Source of the DNA: Zobellia uliginosa
Lineage (GTDB): Bacteria > Bacteroidota > Bacteroidia > Flavobacteriales > Flavobacteriaceae
Reading direction: 5' to 3'
NCBI RefSeq assembly: GCF_900156625.1
Contig: NZ_FTOB01000008.1
Location: 1 to 64,000 of the forward strand
Length of the DNA stretch: 64,000 nucleotides
Part shown: positions 24,863 through 34,140 of the stretch, piece by piece
Numbering within the stretch: the stretch's first letter is position 1
Layout of the letters: every line of letters begins with the position of its first letter
Position numbers and translations under genes: made by a program
The notes under the pieces: generated by a model
What the model was told of the DNA's origin: nothing
The model's input: only the letters and a program-made list of their open reading frames with translations
The model's database searches: none

Positions 24863-25138
24863 AGTGTCCGTAATGATGTTTTTCCCAAGAAAAGAAATGG
24901 ATGGCACATTAAAGGAGGCGATAGGGGGAAATGCTGATCCAATCGAGAAATGATACGTAGCAATTGGGCTATGGCGCCTAAGGTCAAAATTCTAGGGTAT
25001 AGGTCAAAGGACGACAGCGGTCGGTCATGACGAAAAAATGGGGCTGCCTTATTTACCCCCTTTTTTAAACCTCATTTTCCACCTCAAGTATTTTGTTGTT
25101 GTAGTTCTTTGGATCAGAAACTATTTAACTCAATAATT
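24863..25138. promoter_or_regulatory. Upstream region of susC with direct repeats
   Basis: AGGTCAAA occurs at 24981-24988 and again at 25001-25008, a spacing of exactly 20 bp on the same face of the helix. The rest shows no gene and no clear promoter. The leader before the susC start is A/T-rich. Confidence 0.35.
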
Positions 25139-28100
25139 ATGAAAAAAACCAACCCTAAATTTAAGACCTTCATACATGGCAAGACTTTGCTCTGTATGAT
25201 GTTGTTTTTGACAAGTTTGGCCGTTATGGGCCAAAATTCGGTGAGCGGAACCGTTTCCGATAGTAACGGGCCTTTGCCGGGGGCCAATGTAATTGTAAAA
25301 GGGACCCATAACGGTGCCCAAGCTGATTTCGATGGAAACTATGCCTTGAGCAATGTTGCCGACGATGCCTTATTGGTGTTCAGTTATGTGGGGTTCAAGA
25401 CCAAAGAGCTTGCCTTGAACGGACAGACCGTCATCAATGTAACCTTGGAAGAAGATGCAGAATCTTTGGACGAGGTTGTAGTAATTGGTTACGGAACCCA
25501 AAAGAAAAGTGATTTGACCGGTGCGGTAGCGGTGGTTAAGGGAGAAAAGGTAAATATAGCGCCCACCCCAAGTTTGACGCAAAACCTATCGGGAAAATTG
25601 CCGGGGGTCATTACTCGACAGGAAACGGGCAAACCCGGTGACGATGGAGGGGAATTTTTGATCCGGGGCAAAAGTACCTTTGGGAACAACAGCGCACTTA
25701 TTTTAGTCGATGGAGTGGAGCGCAGTATTGATCGGCTCGACCCGAACGCCATAGAGAGTATAACCATATTGAAAGATGCCGCTTCGGCCGCCATTTATGG
25801 GGCACGTGCAGCTAACGGTGTGGTTTTGGTAACGACAAAGCGTGGTGCACTAGGGGCACCAAGCATAAGTTATAACAGTTCCTTTGGTTTTCAATCTGCG
25901 GTACAGGTACCCGAAATGCTAAACGCAGGTGAATTTGCCCAGTATTTTAATGAAGCCAGTTTGAACAGTGGTGATAACCCGGCTTTTACAGATGAACAAG
26001 TACAGGAATACCAAAATGGAACTTTGCCCAGTACCGATTGGTGGGGAGAGGTAATCCGAAAATCGGCACCGATCCAACAACAAGGTATTACCGTAAGTGG
26101 GGGTGGCGAAAGGGTCAGGTATTTTACCAGTTTAGGTATGCTCGACCAAAAAGGATTGTATGAAACCTCTTCTTTTAAAAGATATAATGTAAGGGCCAAC
26201 GTAGATATTGATTTGACCGACCGGTTTACCCTCGGAATCGATTTGGCCGGAAGAAAAGAGAACATAAGCGATTCAAGTAATTCCCCCTTTAATTCACTTT
26301 TGAATTCCCAACCCACCTCACCGGCGTATGTGCCCGATAGTGTCGAACCGGGTGGATTAGGCTATAACGGGGTGAATATCAATCCTATTGGCGAGGCAAT
26401 ACATTCAGGGTATAAAAGAACCAATTGGAACGTGTTCCAAGGTAATTTTAAATTGAAATACGATATTCCTATTGAGGGGTTGACCACTACTTTCAAGTAC
26501 AATTATGACCATTCGTTTAAAAATGAAAAAGAGTTTAAGGAGCCTTATACCTTCTACGTGTCAGATCCGGTCAATAATATCTATACCCCGTTCAATAGCA
26601 TTTCGAACATTACATTGATCGAGGGCTATGATGAGATCGTGCAAGAGACCACCCAGTTTTTTTTGAATTATGATAGGGAGTTTGGGAAGCATAATTTAGG
26701 GGCCCTGTTCGTTTATGAAAAGGTCGATAACGAAAGGAAAAATATAGAAGCAGGCCGTCAAGGTTTTGTTTCACCCTCTATTGACCAGTTATTTGCCGGT
26801 GGGGCAACGGGCCAGACTTCTGACGGAAAGGCCTCTGAAAGCGCAAGACAAGGCTATATCGGACGTGTAACATATAGCTATGCGGATAAATATTTGTTTC
26901 AGGCCAATGTAAGGCATGATGGGTCTTATAACTTTCCAAAAGACAAAAGATGGGGTACGTTCCCCGCTTTCTCTGTGGGTTGGAAGATTTCAGAAGAAGG
27001 TTTTTTATCGGGCGTAGATGCCATAGAGACCCTAAAGCTTAGGGCTTCATGGGGTAAGTTCGGTAACGATAGGGTAGGGCCGTTTCAATTCTTGTCGGGC
27101 TACACCTTTAAGTCTGGATCCGTTATCGGCACTTCGGGGGCGTATAATCCCGGTATTCAAGATACGGGAATTCCCAATCCTAACATCACATGGGAAACGG
27201 CAACGGCCAAAAACCTTGGATTGGATTTTAGCCTTTGGAAAGGCCGTCTCTCGGGTGAATTCGATATTTTCAGTAAGCGTACCGAAGATATCTTGATTGC
27301 CAGAAACGCTTCCATTCCAAAGACCTTTGGCGCCAGTTTGCCCAAAGAAAACCTCGGTATTGTAGATAACAAAGGTTTTGAATTGGCCTTGACCTACAAG
27401 GGGCGTATCGGTGAAAATTTCAAGTTTGAACTATCGCCCAACATGACCAAGGCGACCAGTGAGGTCATCTTTATCGATGAGCCCGATGACGTTGAGGATA
27501 GAATACGAAAAACAGGCCGACCCTTTGATCAATTGTACGGATATACTTCCGAGGGCCTTTTTAAATCACAGGAAGAAATAGATGGATGGGCCGACCAAGA
27601 TGGTCAAGGCAATGCCTCCCTTAAAACGGGTGATATCAAGTACAAAGATATTAACAATGATGATGTTATTGATGGTTTTGATGTCCAACAAATTGGTAAG
27701 AGCGTTATTCCTGAGATCGTATATGGCCTAAACCTGTCGATGTCTTACAAGAACTTTGATTTGAACGCCAGTTTTCAGGGCGCTACCGATTATAACAGCT
27801 ATGCCTATATCGGAGCCTTTAGTCTAGGGTCGAATGCCATTCGCGAAAGGGTTTTGGATTCGTACAGGGAAGGAAACGAGAATGCGACTTTTCCTAGGGC
27901 TTATTTCAATACGCCCCCGAATAACGAGCGTACCTCTACTTTTTGGATGATAGATGGATCGTATTTAAAGTTGAGAAATGTAGAAGTAGGTTACAATTTG
28001 CCCGATGCCGTAATGGATAAACTGGGAATTGATTCGATTCGCTTCTTTGTTTCCGGAAACAACCTTTTGACATTTTCTAAATACGATTTCTATGATCCGG

Positions 28101-28183
28101 AACGGCCTTCCAATAAAAGTGGGAATTCGCTTTACTATCCGCAGTTGAGACGTGTAAACCTAGGTTTTAGTGTAAACTTTTAA
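25139..28183 (+). CDS. SusC/RagA-type TonB-dependent outer-membrane transporter
   Basis: About 1014 residues from ATG 25139, chosen because it starts the signal peptide that ends near AVMGQ. Domain order: CarboxypepD-reg-like domain (about 30-115; GTVSDSNGPLPGANV), a TonB box/plug region (SLDEVVVIGYGTQKKSDLTGA, then RGKSTFGNNSALILVDG and AAIYGARAANGVVLVTTKRG), and a 22-strand beta barrel ending LRRVNLGFSVNF. SusC proteins import oligosaccharides or peptides with a SusD lid. The susD gene follows after 10 bp. No glycoside hydrolase, sulfatase or regulator lies beside it, so the substrate cannot be inferred. Confidence 0.95.
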   Translation: MKKTNPKFKTFIHGKTLLCMMLFLTSLAVMGQNSVSGTVSDSNGPLPGANVIVKGTHNGAQADFDGNYALSNVADDALLVFSYVGFKTKELALNGQTVINVTLEEDAESLDEVVVIGYGTQKKSDLTGAVAVVKGEKVNIAPTPSLTQNLSGKLPGVITRQETGKPGDDGGEFLIRGKSTFGNNSALILVDGVERSIDRLDPNAIESITILKDAASAAIYGARAANGVVLVTTKRGALGAPSISYNSSFGFQSAVQVPEMLNAGEFAQYFNEASLNSGDNPAFTDEQVQEYQNGTLPSTDWWGEVIRKSAPIQQQGITVSGGGERVRYFTSLGMLDQKGLYETSSFKRYNVRANVDIDLTDRFTLGIDLAGRKENISDSSNSPFNSLLNSQPTSPAYVPDSVEPGGLGYNGVNINPIGEAIHSGYKRTNWNVFQGNFKLKYDIPIEGLTTTFKYNYDHSFKNEKEFKEPYTFYVSDPVNNIYTPFNSISNITLIEGYDEIVQETTQFFLNYDREFGKHNLGALFVYEKVDNERKNIEAGRQGFVSPSIDQLFAGGATGQTSDGKASESARQGYIGRVTYSYADKYLFQANVRHDGSYNFPKDKRWGTFPAFSVGWKISEEGFLSGVDAIETLKLRASWGKFGNDRVGPFQFLSGYTFKSGSVIGTSGAYNPGIQDTGIPNPNITWETATAKNLGLDFSLWKGRLSGEFDIFSKRTEDILIARNASIPKTFGASLPKENLGIVDNKGFELALTYKGRIGENFKFELSPNMTKATSEVIFIDEPDDVEDRIRKTGRPFDQLYGYTSEGLFKSQEEIDGWADQDGQGNASLKTGDIKYKDINNDDVIDGFDVQQIGKSVIPEIVYGLNLSMSYKNFDLNASFQGATDYNSYAYIGAFSLGSNAIRERVLDSYREGNENATFPRAYFNTPPNNERTSTFWMIDGSYLKLRNVEVGYNLPDAVMDKLGIDSIRFFVSGNNLLTFSKYDFYDPERPSNKSGNSLYYPQLRRVNLGFSVNF

Positions 28184-28193
28184 AATTAAAAAA

Positions 28194-29843
28194 ATGAAAA
28201 GGATAAAAATATATATGTCCCTGGTCGTGATTTTTGCATTTGCAATTTCATGTGAAGACGGATTTTTAGAAAGAGAACCCTTAGATATTATTAGTGAAGA
28301 CGTGGTCTATAATGACCAAGGTTATGTAGAATCTGTTCTGTATCGATTGTATAATTATATGCCCGTAGGTTTCCCGGGAAGGGGGCAAGACAATCAGCCG
28401 GGAAACAATGCCTATGGTTTTTCTTCCATCTTGGATAATAATACCGATATAGCCATGACCAAAAGTGCTTGGATCGAAACGTGGAAGGTGATTCGTCCCG
28501 GTTTGATGGATGCTACCAATAACCCTTTGGACAACTGGGAAACCCTGTACAAGGGAATATACTTGGCAAATACCATTCTGGCCAATATTAAAGATAGCGA
28601 GTTGGAAGATGAGGTCAAGGCTAGGGTTACGGCAGAGGCCCGTTTTGTAAAGGCGTTTCAATATTTTGACCTGGCCCGAAGATATGGGGCCGTACCCTTG
28701 ATCAAAGAGTTGCAATCGATCGATGATGAATTATTGTTGCCCAGAACCCCGGTAGATGAGATTTACGAATATATCGATCAAGAGTTTACCGCTGCCGCCG
28801 CCGATTTGCCATCGGTATCGGAACTTCCCGATTCTGAAATCGGAAGGGCCACAAAAGAGGCCGCATGGGCCTTTAACGGAAGGGCCCAACTGTTTGCTAA
28901 AAACTATGCACGTTCCGCAGAATTGTCGAAGGCCGTCATTGACGGGAACGGGTACACCCTGTCTTCAGATTATGAAGGTTTGTTTCAAACCTATGGCGGA
29001 GATCCAGAGGTTATTTTTGAAGTGCTTTTTAACGGTACCGACAAGGGCCATTCGATGGATAAGGTAATGCTGCCTTTCAGTTATAGGGCCGATTGGGGTT
29101 CGCAATGTAACCCTACGCAAGAGTTTGTAGACAGCTATGAAATGGCCAATGGTCTGCCGATTACGGATCCGGCATCTGGGTATAATCCCTTAAAGCCTTA
29201 CGAAGGAAGGGATTCAAGGTTCTACGCTACCATATTGTATCAAGGAGCCGATTTTATGGGCAGGAAAATGGATTTGCTTTTTCCCGATGGGGTAGATGCG
29301 CCTTTGCGTACCGGCCTACATACCATAACCGGCTATTACATCAGAAAATTTATGGACCAAAGCGCGCCTTTTGGTGTTGATTTTGGACAAAGCAAACAAA
29401 GTTGGATAGAGATGAGGTTGGCAGAAGTATTGTTGAACTATGCCGAAGCACAAAATGAGGTGGCAGGTCCAGATGCGTCGGTCTATGATGCCATCAACAG
29501 GGTACGTACAAGAGCGGGGCAGCCCGACTTGCCCGCCGGACTCTCAAAAGCTGATATGTTCGATAGGATCGTACACGAGCGCAAAATTGAATTGGCCTTG
29601 GAAGGTCACCGTTTTTGGGACCTTAAACGATGGGGCATGGGCGTAGAGGTATTGAACAATAAGGTTTTTACGGGAATGAAGGTGCTGGATGTCGACCCTG
29701 TAACGGGGGAAATGGAACTAGAGCCTTTTCCGGTGGACAACAGGCCTGTTACCATCTACTCAGAGAAGTTTGATCTGTTCCCTGTTCCTCAGGCCGAAAT
29801 AGAAAAGAATCCTAATTTACTTCCGCAGAACCCTGGTTACTAG
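28194..29843 (+). CDS. SusD/RagB surface nutrient-binding lipoprotein
   Basis: The 549-residue partner of the preceding SusC. It has a lipoprotein signal (IKIYMSLVVIFAFAISC; Cys near 20) and the SusD start DGFLEREPLDIISED. The helical TPR-like framework of the family (YLANTILANI, RFVKAFQYFDLARRYG) is visible. It ends with HERKIELALEGHRFWDLKRW and FPVPQAEIEKNPNL, which are family hallmarks. It sits on the outer surface and caps the SusC barrel. A terminator follows at 29883. Confidence 0.94.
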   Translation: MKRIKIYMSLVVIFAFAISCEDGFLEREPLDIISEDVVYNDQGYVESVLYRLYNYMPVGFPGRGQDNQPGNNAYGFSSILDNNTDIAMTKSAWIETWKVIRPGLMDATNNPLDNWETLYKGIYLANTILANIKDSELEDEVKARVTAEARFVKAFQYFDLARRYGAVPLIKELQSIDDELLLPRTPVDEIYEYIDQEFTAAAADLPSVSELPDSEIGRATKEAAWAFNGRAQLFAKNYARSAELSKAVIDGNGYTLSSDYEGLFQTYGGDPEVIFEVLFNGTDKGHSMDKVMLPFSYRADWGSQCNPTQEFVDSYEMANGLPITDPASGYNPLKPYEGRDSRFYATILYQGADFMGRKMDLLFPDGVDAPLRTGLHTITGYYIRKFMDQSAPFGVDFGQSKQSWIEMRLAEVLLNYAEAQNEVAGPDASVYDAINRVRTRAGQPDLPAGLSKADMFDRIVHERKIELALEGHRFWDLKRWGMGVEVLNNKVFTGMKVLDVDPVTGEMELEPFPVDNRPVTIYSEKFDLFPVPQAEIEKNPNLLPQNPGY

Positions 29844-29882
29844 GGGGCGAAGTTTATAGTGAGTTGCACGTTAGTTGAGTTG

Positions 29883-29915
29883 AAAGGGTTACGGAATATT
29901 TCCGTAGCCCTTTTA
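29883..29915. terminator. Bidirectional terminator after susD
   Basis: TACGGAA (29890-29896) pairs with TTCCGTA (29900-29906), and an AAAGGG/CCCTTTT outer stem flanks one mismatch. TTTTATTG follows on the + strand. It lies between the convergent susD and acetyltransferase genes and could serve both. Confidence 0.75.
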
Positions 29916-29935
29916 TTGTACTCGAAGTTTTGGTG

Positions 29936-30562
29936 TTATTCCAGCATTAAGTTTTGAAACTTCTCCAAAAACTGTGCTACGTGATAACCGTCTACCAATG
30001 CATGGTGTACATGAACGGAAACGGGCATAAACAGTCGGTCGCCTTTGGCGGTCATTTTTCCAAAAGTAATTTTCGGACAGCTATCGGGCCGTGCGTAGTG
30101 TCGGGCGTGCGAAATCGAAGTAAAATCGACCCAAGGAATGGCCGAGCAGTGCACCACATTCTCTCCCGATTCTTCGGGCGGCATAAGCCGGTCTGAATTT
30201 TGCACCTTTTCAATGGCCGGTAGGGCCAAGGCAAGAAAATCTTCAAAGTCCTCGCGATACTTTACGTGTGAAAAGCCAAAAGCGCCGTTTTTTTTATTGA
30301 TGGTCGGCGAGGCATTAATGGTCTCGTACTCGTACAACTTGCCGTCAACGATCCGGTACCTGAATTCAAGCGTTCTGTTTACGGCAACCAAGGATTTGTG
30401 CAAGTAGGACAAGAAAAAGGAATGACCATTAGCCTTTGCGGCCTTATAGGTTTCCGTGCAATCTAATTTGGTGGCAATGCCATGAAAGGGCTCGTCAAAT
30501 TTTGAAAAGAACTCAAAGTGGTCTTTCCTGTTCCAAGTTTCGATATTGATTTCTTTGCGCAT
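29936..30562 (-). CDS. Chloramphenicol acetyltransferase-family protein (CatA-type)
   Basis: The 208-residue product matches type A chloramphenicol acetyltransferases. These are trimeric enzymes that transfer acetyl from acetyl-CoA using a histidine in HHxxxDGxH, here VHVHHALVDGYHVAQF near residue 185. Other family marks are the N-terminal WNRKDHFEFF, the EFRYRI strand and the IPWVDFTSISH segment. Chromosomal relatives often acetylate other small molecules, so antibiotic resistance is possible but not implied. It is a single gene, convergent with susD. Confidence 0.88.
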   Translation of the reverse strand: MRKEINIETWNRKDHFEFFSKFDEPFHGIATKLDCTETYKAAKANGHSFFLSYLHKSLVAVNRTLEFRYRIVDGKLYEYETINASPTINKKNGAFGFSHVKYREDFEDFLALALPAIEKVQNSDRLMPPEESGENVVHCSAIPWVDFTSISHARHYARPDSCPKITFGKMTAKGDRLFMPVSVHVHHALVDGYHVAQFLEKFQNLMLE

Positions 30563-30757
30563 ACTACGTTTTTAGTAAAGGGTTTTGGTTTGTTCGTGAA
30601 AAATACTCAATGCTGGTGGAATCGGCATAAAGAGATGCTTTTTTTGGTTGGGGCCAGAAATGGGGAGTCTGGGAGAAATGGTTGTTTTTTCTTCTTGATG
30701 TTAACCTATGCTACTGCTTGGGTATGAAGTAGTACAACAAACTGATAAAATTGAAAT

Positions 30758-31375
30758 ATGAAAACTACTGTAAAGATTTTGACTAGTATGGTAATGGTAT
30801 TTACCATTGCATTGGCCTCATGTTCCAAAGATGGTGTGGATGGTGATGTCGGAGCACAAGGGGCAACAGGTCTTCAAGGACCCCAAGGGGAACAAGGCCT
30901 AAAAGGGGATAAGGGAGACCAAGGCGAACCGGGAACTGTCAATGTAATGTATAGTGATTGGCTAGACCAAGACTTTAATTTTAGCGATGAGGCGAGCTAC
31001 AAATCAATGAGGGTTATAGAAGCGAACCTGACTCGAGATTTTTTAAATAATGGCGGTATTGTACTGGGCTTTTTCAGAAGAACCAAAAATTCAATATACC
31101 AATTGCCCCGGGTTTTTGACTATGGGGGCTTTGCCATACGTCATGATTTTGTGGCCATCCATTTTCCCGATAGGGGGGAGGTTCGGTTTAATGTAAGTTC
31201 TATAGACGATACGGATCTTTCGGAGCATGAGCTTATAGGCTCATCCATTTCCGAACCGCAGTACAGATATGTCATGATTCCCGGTGGGGTGAGTCTCTCA
31301 GGGCGTTCTTCTCGACCGAATTTTGAAAAGATGTCGTATGAAGAGATCGCGGCGTATTTTGATTTAGAGGATTAA
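30758..31375 (+). CDS. Collagen-like repeat lipoprotein
   Basis: The 205-residue protein has a lipoprotein signal (lipid Cys22 in ALASCSKDG). It then has about eleven uninterrupted Gly-X-Y triplets (residues 26-59, such as GAQGATGLQGPQGEQG) and a C-terminal beta-rich domain of about 145 residues. The triplets should form a short collagen-type triple helix, so the protein is probably a trimer tethered to the outer membrane with its globular head exposed. Similar small lipoproteins are seen in Bacteroidota; the role of the head domain is unknown. It is transcribed alone. Confidence 0.85.
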   Translation: MKTTVKILTSMVMVFTIALASCSKDGVDGDVGAQGATGLQGPQGEQGLKGDKGDQGEPGTVNVMYSDWLDQDFNFSDEASYKSMRVIEANLTRDFLNNGGIVLGFFRRTKNSIYQLPRVFDYGGFAIRHDFVAIHFPDRGEVRFNVSSIDDTDLSEHELIGSSISEPQYRYVMIPGGVSLSGRSSRPNFEKMSYEEIAAYFDLED

Positions 31376-31412
31376 AGACCAGGCCATACGCTTTAGGTTT
31401 TGGTACGGAATT

Positions 31413-31850
31413 CTATAAGGTTTTGAAGTACTTCCTTTTTAAGTCTTTTGTTTTGAGTTTGTCGCAGCCCAAAACAAAAGTTCTGTAGGCGGGCCTTTTA
31501 GGTCCGAAATAGGGAATCTCGTCTTGAATGAATTTAATCTCTCTTTTTCTTAATTCTTCGGATAATTCCATTTTCTCTTCCTTTGAAGTTGTCATTCCGA
31601 TACAATGGGTTTTCGCCCATTTGTCCGATTGAATTTGATCAAAGGTATAGGCGATCAACTCCTTTTCCGTATTGAAGATTTTGATGTTTTCTTTGATTCC
31701 GCTTTCGGTGTAATACCAAATATATTCGCCCTTGGTTTTATCGATTCCAAACCCTTCGTAAATTGCGTTTCCGTTTATGGAATAACTATTAAAATTATAG
31801 CAATGCCGCTTCATCCAGGTTTCTAGCTCTATTTCTGTTTGGGGAATCAT
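31413..31850 (-). CDS. Hypothetical protein, possibly immunity-type
   Basis: A soluble 145-residue protein with no signal peptide. The central segment GEYIWYYTESGIKENIKIFN followed by TEKELIAYTF resembles the 'W-Y-ER-G...E-A' core seen in small bacterial immunity families such as Imm59. The similarity is weak and by eye. The C-terminus is lysine-rich. No toxin gene is visible next to it. Treat function as unknown. Confidence 0.6.
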   Translation of the reverse strand: MIPQTEIELETWMKRHCYNFNSYSINGNAIYEGFGIDKTKGEYIWYYTESGIKENIKIFNTEKELIAYTFDQIQSDKWAKTHCIGMTTSKEEKMELSEELRKREIKFIQDEIPYFGPKRPAYRTFVLGCDKLKTKDLKRKYFKTL

Positions 31851-31942
31851 TACAGGGCAATTTTAAAATAATGGGGAGTCAGTCTTAGGTAAACCAAAAA
31901 GCTTTGGTAAAGTGGGGCTTGGTGTATGGGGCGATACGGGAC

Positions 31943-32458
31943 TTATTTATGTTTCTTTAATTCGTTTTTGACCATTTTTTCAAGTTGCTTCATTTCATCT
32001 TTGGAACTATACAGTTCTATAAAAAAAGAATCGCCATTTATTTCAGAGCCTACATAAAGTGCAAAGATAAGTTCGTTTTTAACGATAAGTCCCAGCTTTT
32101 GGTGCGTTCTCATGCCAATTCGCGATAGGTTTTGTATTTCGGACTGCCCTTTTGGGTTTAACGTAAAAGATAGTCCGCACTGTTTTTCGGATGCTTTAAA
32201 ATATTTATCCTCCAGACATATTCGTTTGACCTTGTCAAAATTACCGATAGGTAACCAAGGTCTTTTTTGAATAAAATAGTATTCGTTAGGGTTATTTTTT
32301 AAAACCCTTTTAACGCCTGTGGAGTCGTTTAATAAATATATGCCCGATGGTAAAATCCCTGGCTCCGTTTCCGGTTTCCCTTGCAATAGGTGCATTGTAC
32401 TGGAGCCTATAGTGGACATAAAAAGAACGATGGATATGGTTTTTGTAAAAATGCTCAT
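31943..32458 (-). CDS. Exported SecD-head-like hypothetical protein
   Basis: The 171-residue product has an N-terminal hydrophobic signal or anchor (TKTISIVLFMSTIGSST). The C-terminal half (about 85-165), with LSFTLNPKGQSEIQNLSRIG, LGLIVKNELIFALYVGSEIN and a helix DEMKQLEKMVKN, resembles the P1 head subdomain of SecD/SecDF. That domain contacts exported proteins. Stand-alone copies occur in Bacteroidota and have no established role. The family call is tentative. No operon partner is evident. Confidence 0.55.
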   Translation of the reverse strand: MSIFTKTISIVLFMSTIGSSTMHLLQGKPETEPGILPSGIYLLNDSTGVKRVLKNNPNEYYFIQKRPWLPIGNFDKVKRICLEDKYFKASEKQCGLSFTLNPKGQSEIQNLSRIGMRTHQKLGLIVKNELIFALYVGSEINGDSFFIELYSSKDEMKQLEKMVKNELKKHK

Positions 32459-32678
32459 TATGTAGGGGTGCTGAAAGTTTTAGATTTTTTCCAATGGTTA
32501 AATGCTACAAGGTTATCTTTCAAGAGTGTGGTTCGTTTTTACTTTTTTTTCCTTTTGTCATCTCGATAATCTATAGAATAAAGAAAACCTTGTAATCTCT
32601 TGTGCTTTGTCTCTCGGTTTGTAAGAGGTAGAATTACTTTGCAGCATGGGTCTGTGGGTCGCGAGCTGCTTTTTGGTT

Positions 32679-33248
32679 CTAAAATCGATATCCAATGCGG
32701 AGGTGTAAGTTTGCGGCGACGTCTCCTTCGTTTTCAGAAAATCCGGCATTTTTTGCAAAAGAATAGCGGTAACCAATTCCAATACCGGTTTCGTAGTTCA
32801 AATGATTTCCGATATTTCTTCGAATTCCCCAAGTGGGAATTATTGTCAGCTGGTTAATAACATTAATGTTCTCGTAATTCGATATAACGAACCAATCGGG
32901 CAAAAAACTGGTTTTTAGGGAAACAAAATTACCTGCATTATCTGCCGTATTTTTAGCTTTCGAAGCGCGTTTCTTTAAGTTGTAATACCATCTTGGTTCA
33001 ACCGAAATGGAGGGGATCAATAAATATCCTGTTCCATCGTCATAAAAAACGCTGCCTCCGAAAAAACCGGCGTCGAGTCCCACTTCACTTCTCAAGGCAA
33101 TGTGGTCACTTAACTTACTTTCGTTGTGGAACCAAAGTCCTAAAATCCCTGTTTGTATTCCATATGTCGATTTTTCAACGGTTCCGTCTTGGCATTGGGC
33201 GGAAAAGGCCAAGGCAAATAATGTAAAGAACAAAAAAGTTTTTTTCAT
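32679..33248 (-). CDS. Small outer-membrane beta-barrel protein
   Basis: A 189-residue protein with a signal peptide (MKKTFLFFTLFALAFSAQCQ) and alternating hydrophobic/polar strands (LIPSISVEPRWYYNL, YETGIGIGYRYSF). The last strand, LHLRIGYRF, ends in phenylalanine, as expected for outer-membrane barrels assembled by BamA. The length allows eight strands. The ligand and function are unknown. It is a single gene on the minus strand. Confidence 0.75.
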   Translation of the reverse strand: MKKTFLFFTLFALAFSAQCQDGTVEKSTYGIQTGILGLWFHNESKLSDHIALRSEVGLDAGFFGGSVFYDDGTGYLLIPSISVEPRWYYNLKKRASKAKNTADNAGNFVSLKTSFLPDWFVISNYENINVINQLTIIPTWGIRRNIGNHLNYETGIGIGYRYSFAKNAGFSENEGDVAANLHLRIGYRF

Positions 33249-33636
33249 AATTTTTTTTTGTTTTACGGTGAAGCTGATAGCTCAATTTTCTTTTAGTCAC
33301 CAAACCTACGGGGTTTGCTGGGCTAGTACATACCGGCCATTAATTTGTCACATACCATCCTATTTGCTATTACGGTGTTGACAATTGTATTGTTTCGGGT
33401 GTCGTTTTTTGGTGACATCACTTTATGGTCTTACTAGAATGAAACGAAACTACTAAATTTAAAATGCTCAATAGCCCCAAACCCTATTTGTGCGTCTCGA
33501 TTAGAATCTAACGCGGTTGTTCAATATATACGGAAACCCTTATTTCAATTAAAGTAGGGGCATTATTGAAATGGGGTAATAATCGTAAAGATTAGATTAG
33601 GCCATCACAGTAAAAAAAGCACATATAATGGTTTTA
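33249..33636. other. 388-bp region without a gene
   Basis: No reading frame, tRNA or convincing hairpin is visible. A 9-base inverted repeat GTCACCAAA/TTTGGTGAC spans 33296-33416, but its arms are about 100 bp apart and this could be chance. The region probably holds the promoter of the minus-strand barrel gene at 32679-33248. Confidence 0.5.
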
Positions 33637-34038
33637 TTATATACTTTGTTCATTTTCCTTATCGCTAGTTTCTTTCTCAACGAGATCGAAGTATTTATCT
33701 TTTCCTATAGTCATATAATATAAGGGGTATAAAAACACGATTCCGGCTATGATGCCCAGTATCATGATTTTCGTAAGCACGAGAAGTAGTGCCAAAAACA
33801 TAAAAAAGGCTTTAGCGACACCCTCATACTCAAAGGTATTTAGGGTAAATGTTACGGTTTGTGCATCGCTAAGGTTTACGGTGCGTTTTTGACTCGTACA
33901 CCAAGCGGCTTTTGCATAAATTTCGCAGGGTCCGTTTTCTACTTCATATTCTTGTTCCCCTTTTTTTATGGTGCCACGGTCTTTTTCGTTGATGTATATT
34001 TTGGCCGCAGTGGCACTTTCTATTTTGATTTTTCCCAT
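33637..34038 (-). CDS. Membrane protein with N-terminal PEGA-like domain
   Basis: The 133-residue protein opens with a short beta-rich domain (about 1-70: GKIKIESATAAKIYINEKDR, then GTIKKGEQEYEVENGPCEIYA) reminiscent of PEGA domains. Two transmembrane helices follow (about 75-115, FFMFLALLLVLTKIMILGII and VFLYPLYYM). The tail is acidic. No family function is known to me. It lies downstream of, and may be co-transcribed with, the minus-strand gene at 34141. Confidence 0.65.
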   Translation of the reverse strand: MGKIKIESATAAKIYINEKDRGTIKKGEQEYEVENGPCEIYAKAAWCTSQKRTVNLSDAQTVTFTLNTFEYEGVAKAFFMFLALLLVLTKIMILGIIAGIVFLYPLYYMTIGKDKYFDLVEKETSDKENEQSI

Positions 34039-34140
34039 TTTTTATATTTAATCTTGGTCTATATGAGGGATAAAACGTTTAGAACTGTTTATTAGGTGCT
34101 TGGCCAAGATATAACTGAATTATGGCCTGTTCGCTTTAGG

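Noticed and set aside
29936-30562. Acquired antibiotic-resistance gene on a mobile element
   Set aside because: No transposase, integrase or repeats flank it, and chromosomal CatA-like proteins are common with unknown substrates.
32558-32782. 74-codon minus-strand frame overlapping the barrel gene end
   Set aside because: It overlaps the barrel gene's C-terminus in another phase and has no typical protein composition.
33296-33416. Inverted repeat GTCACCAAA/TTTGGTGAC as a mobile-element end
   Set aside because: Nine-base arms about 100 bp apart can arise by chance in this length; no target duplication or transposase is visible.
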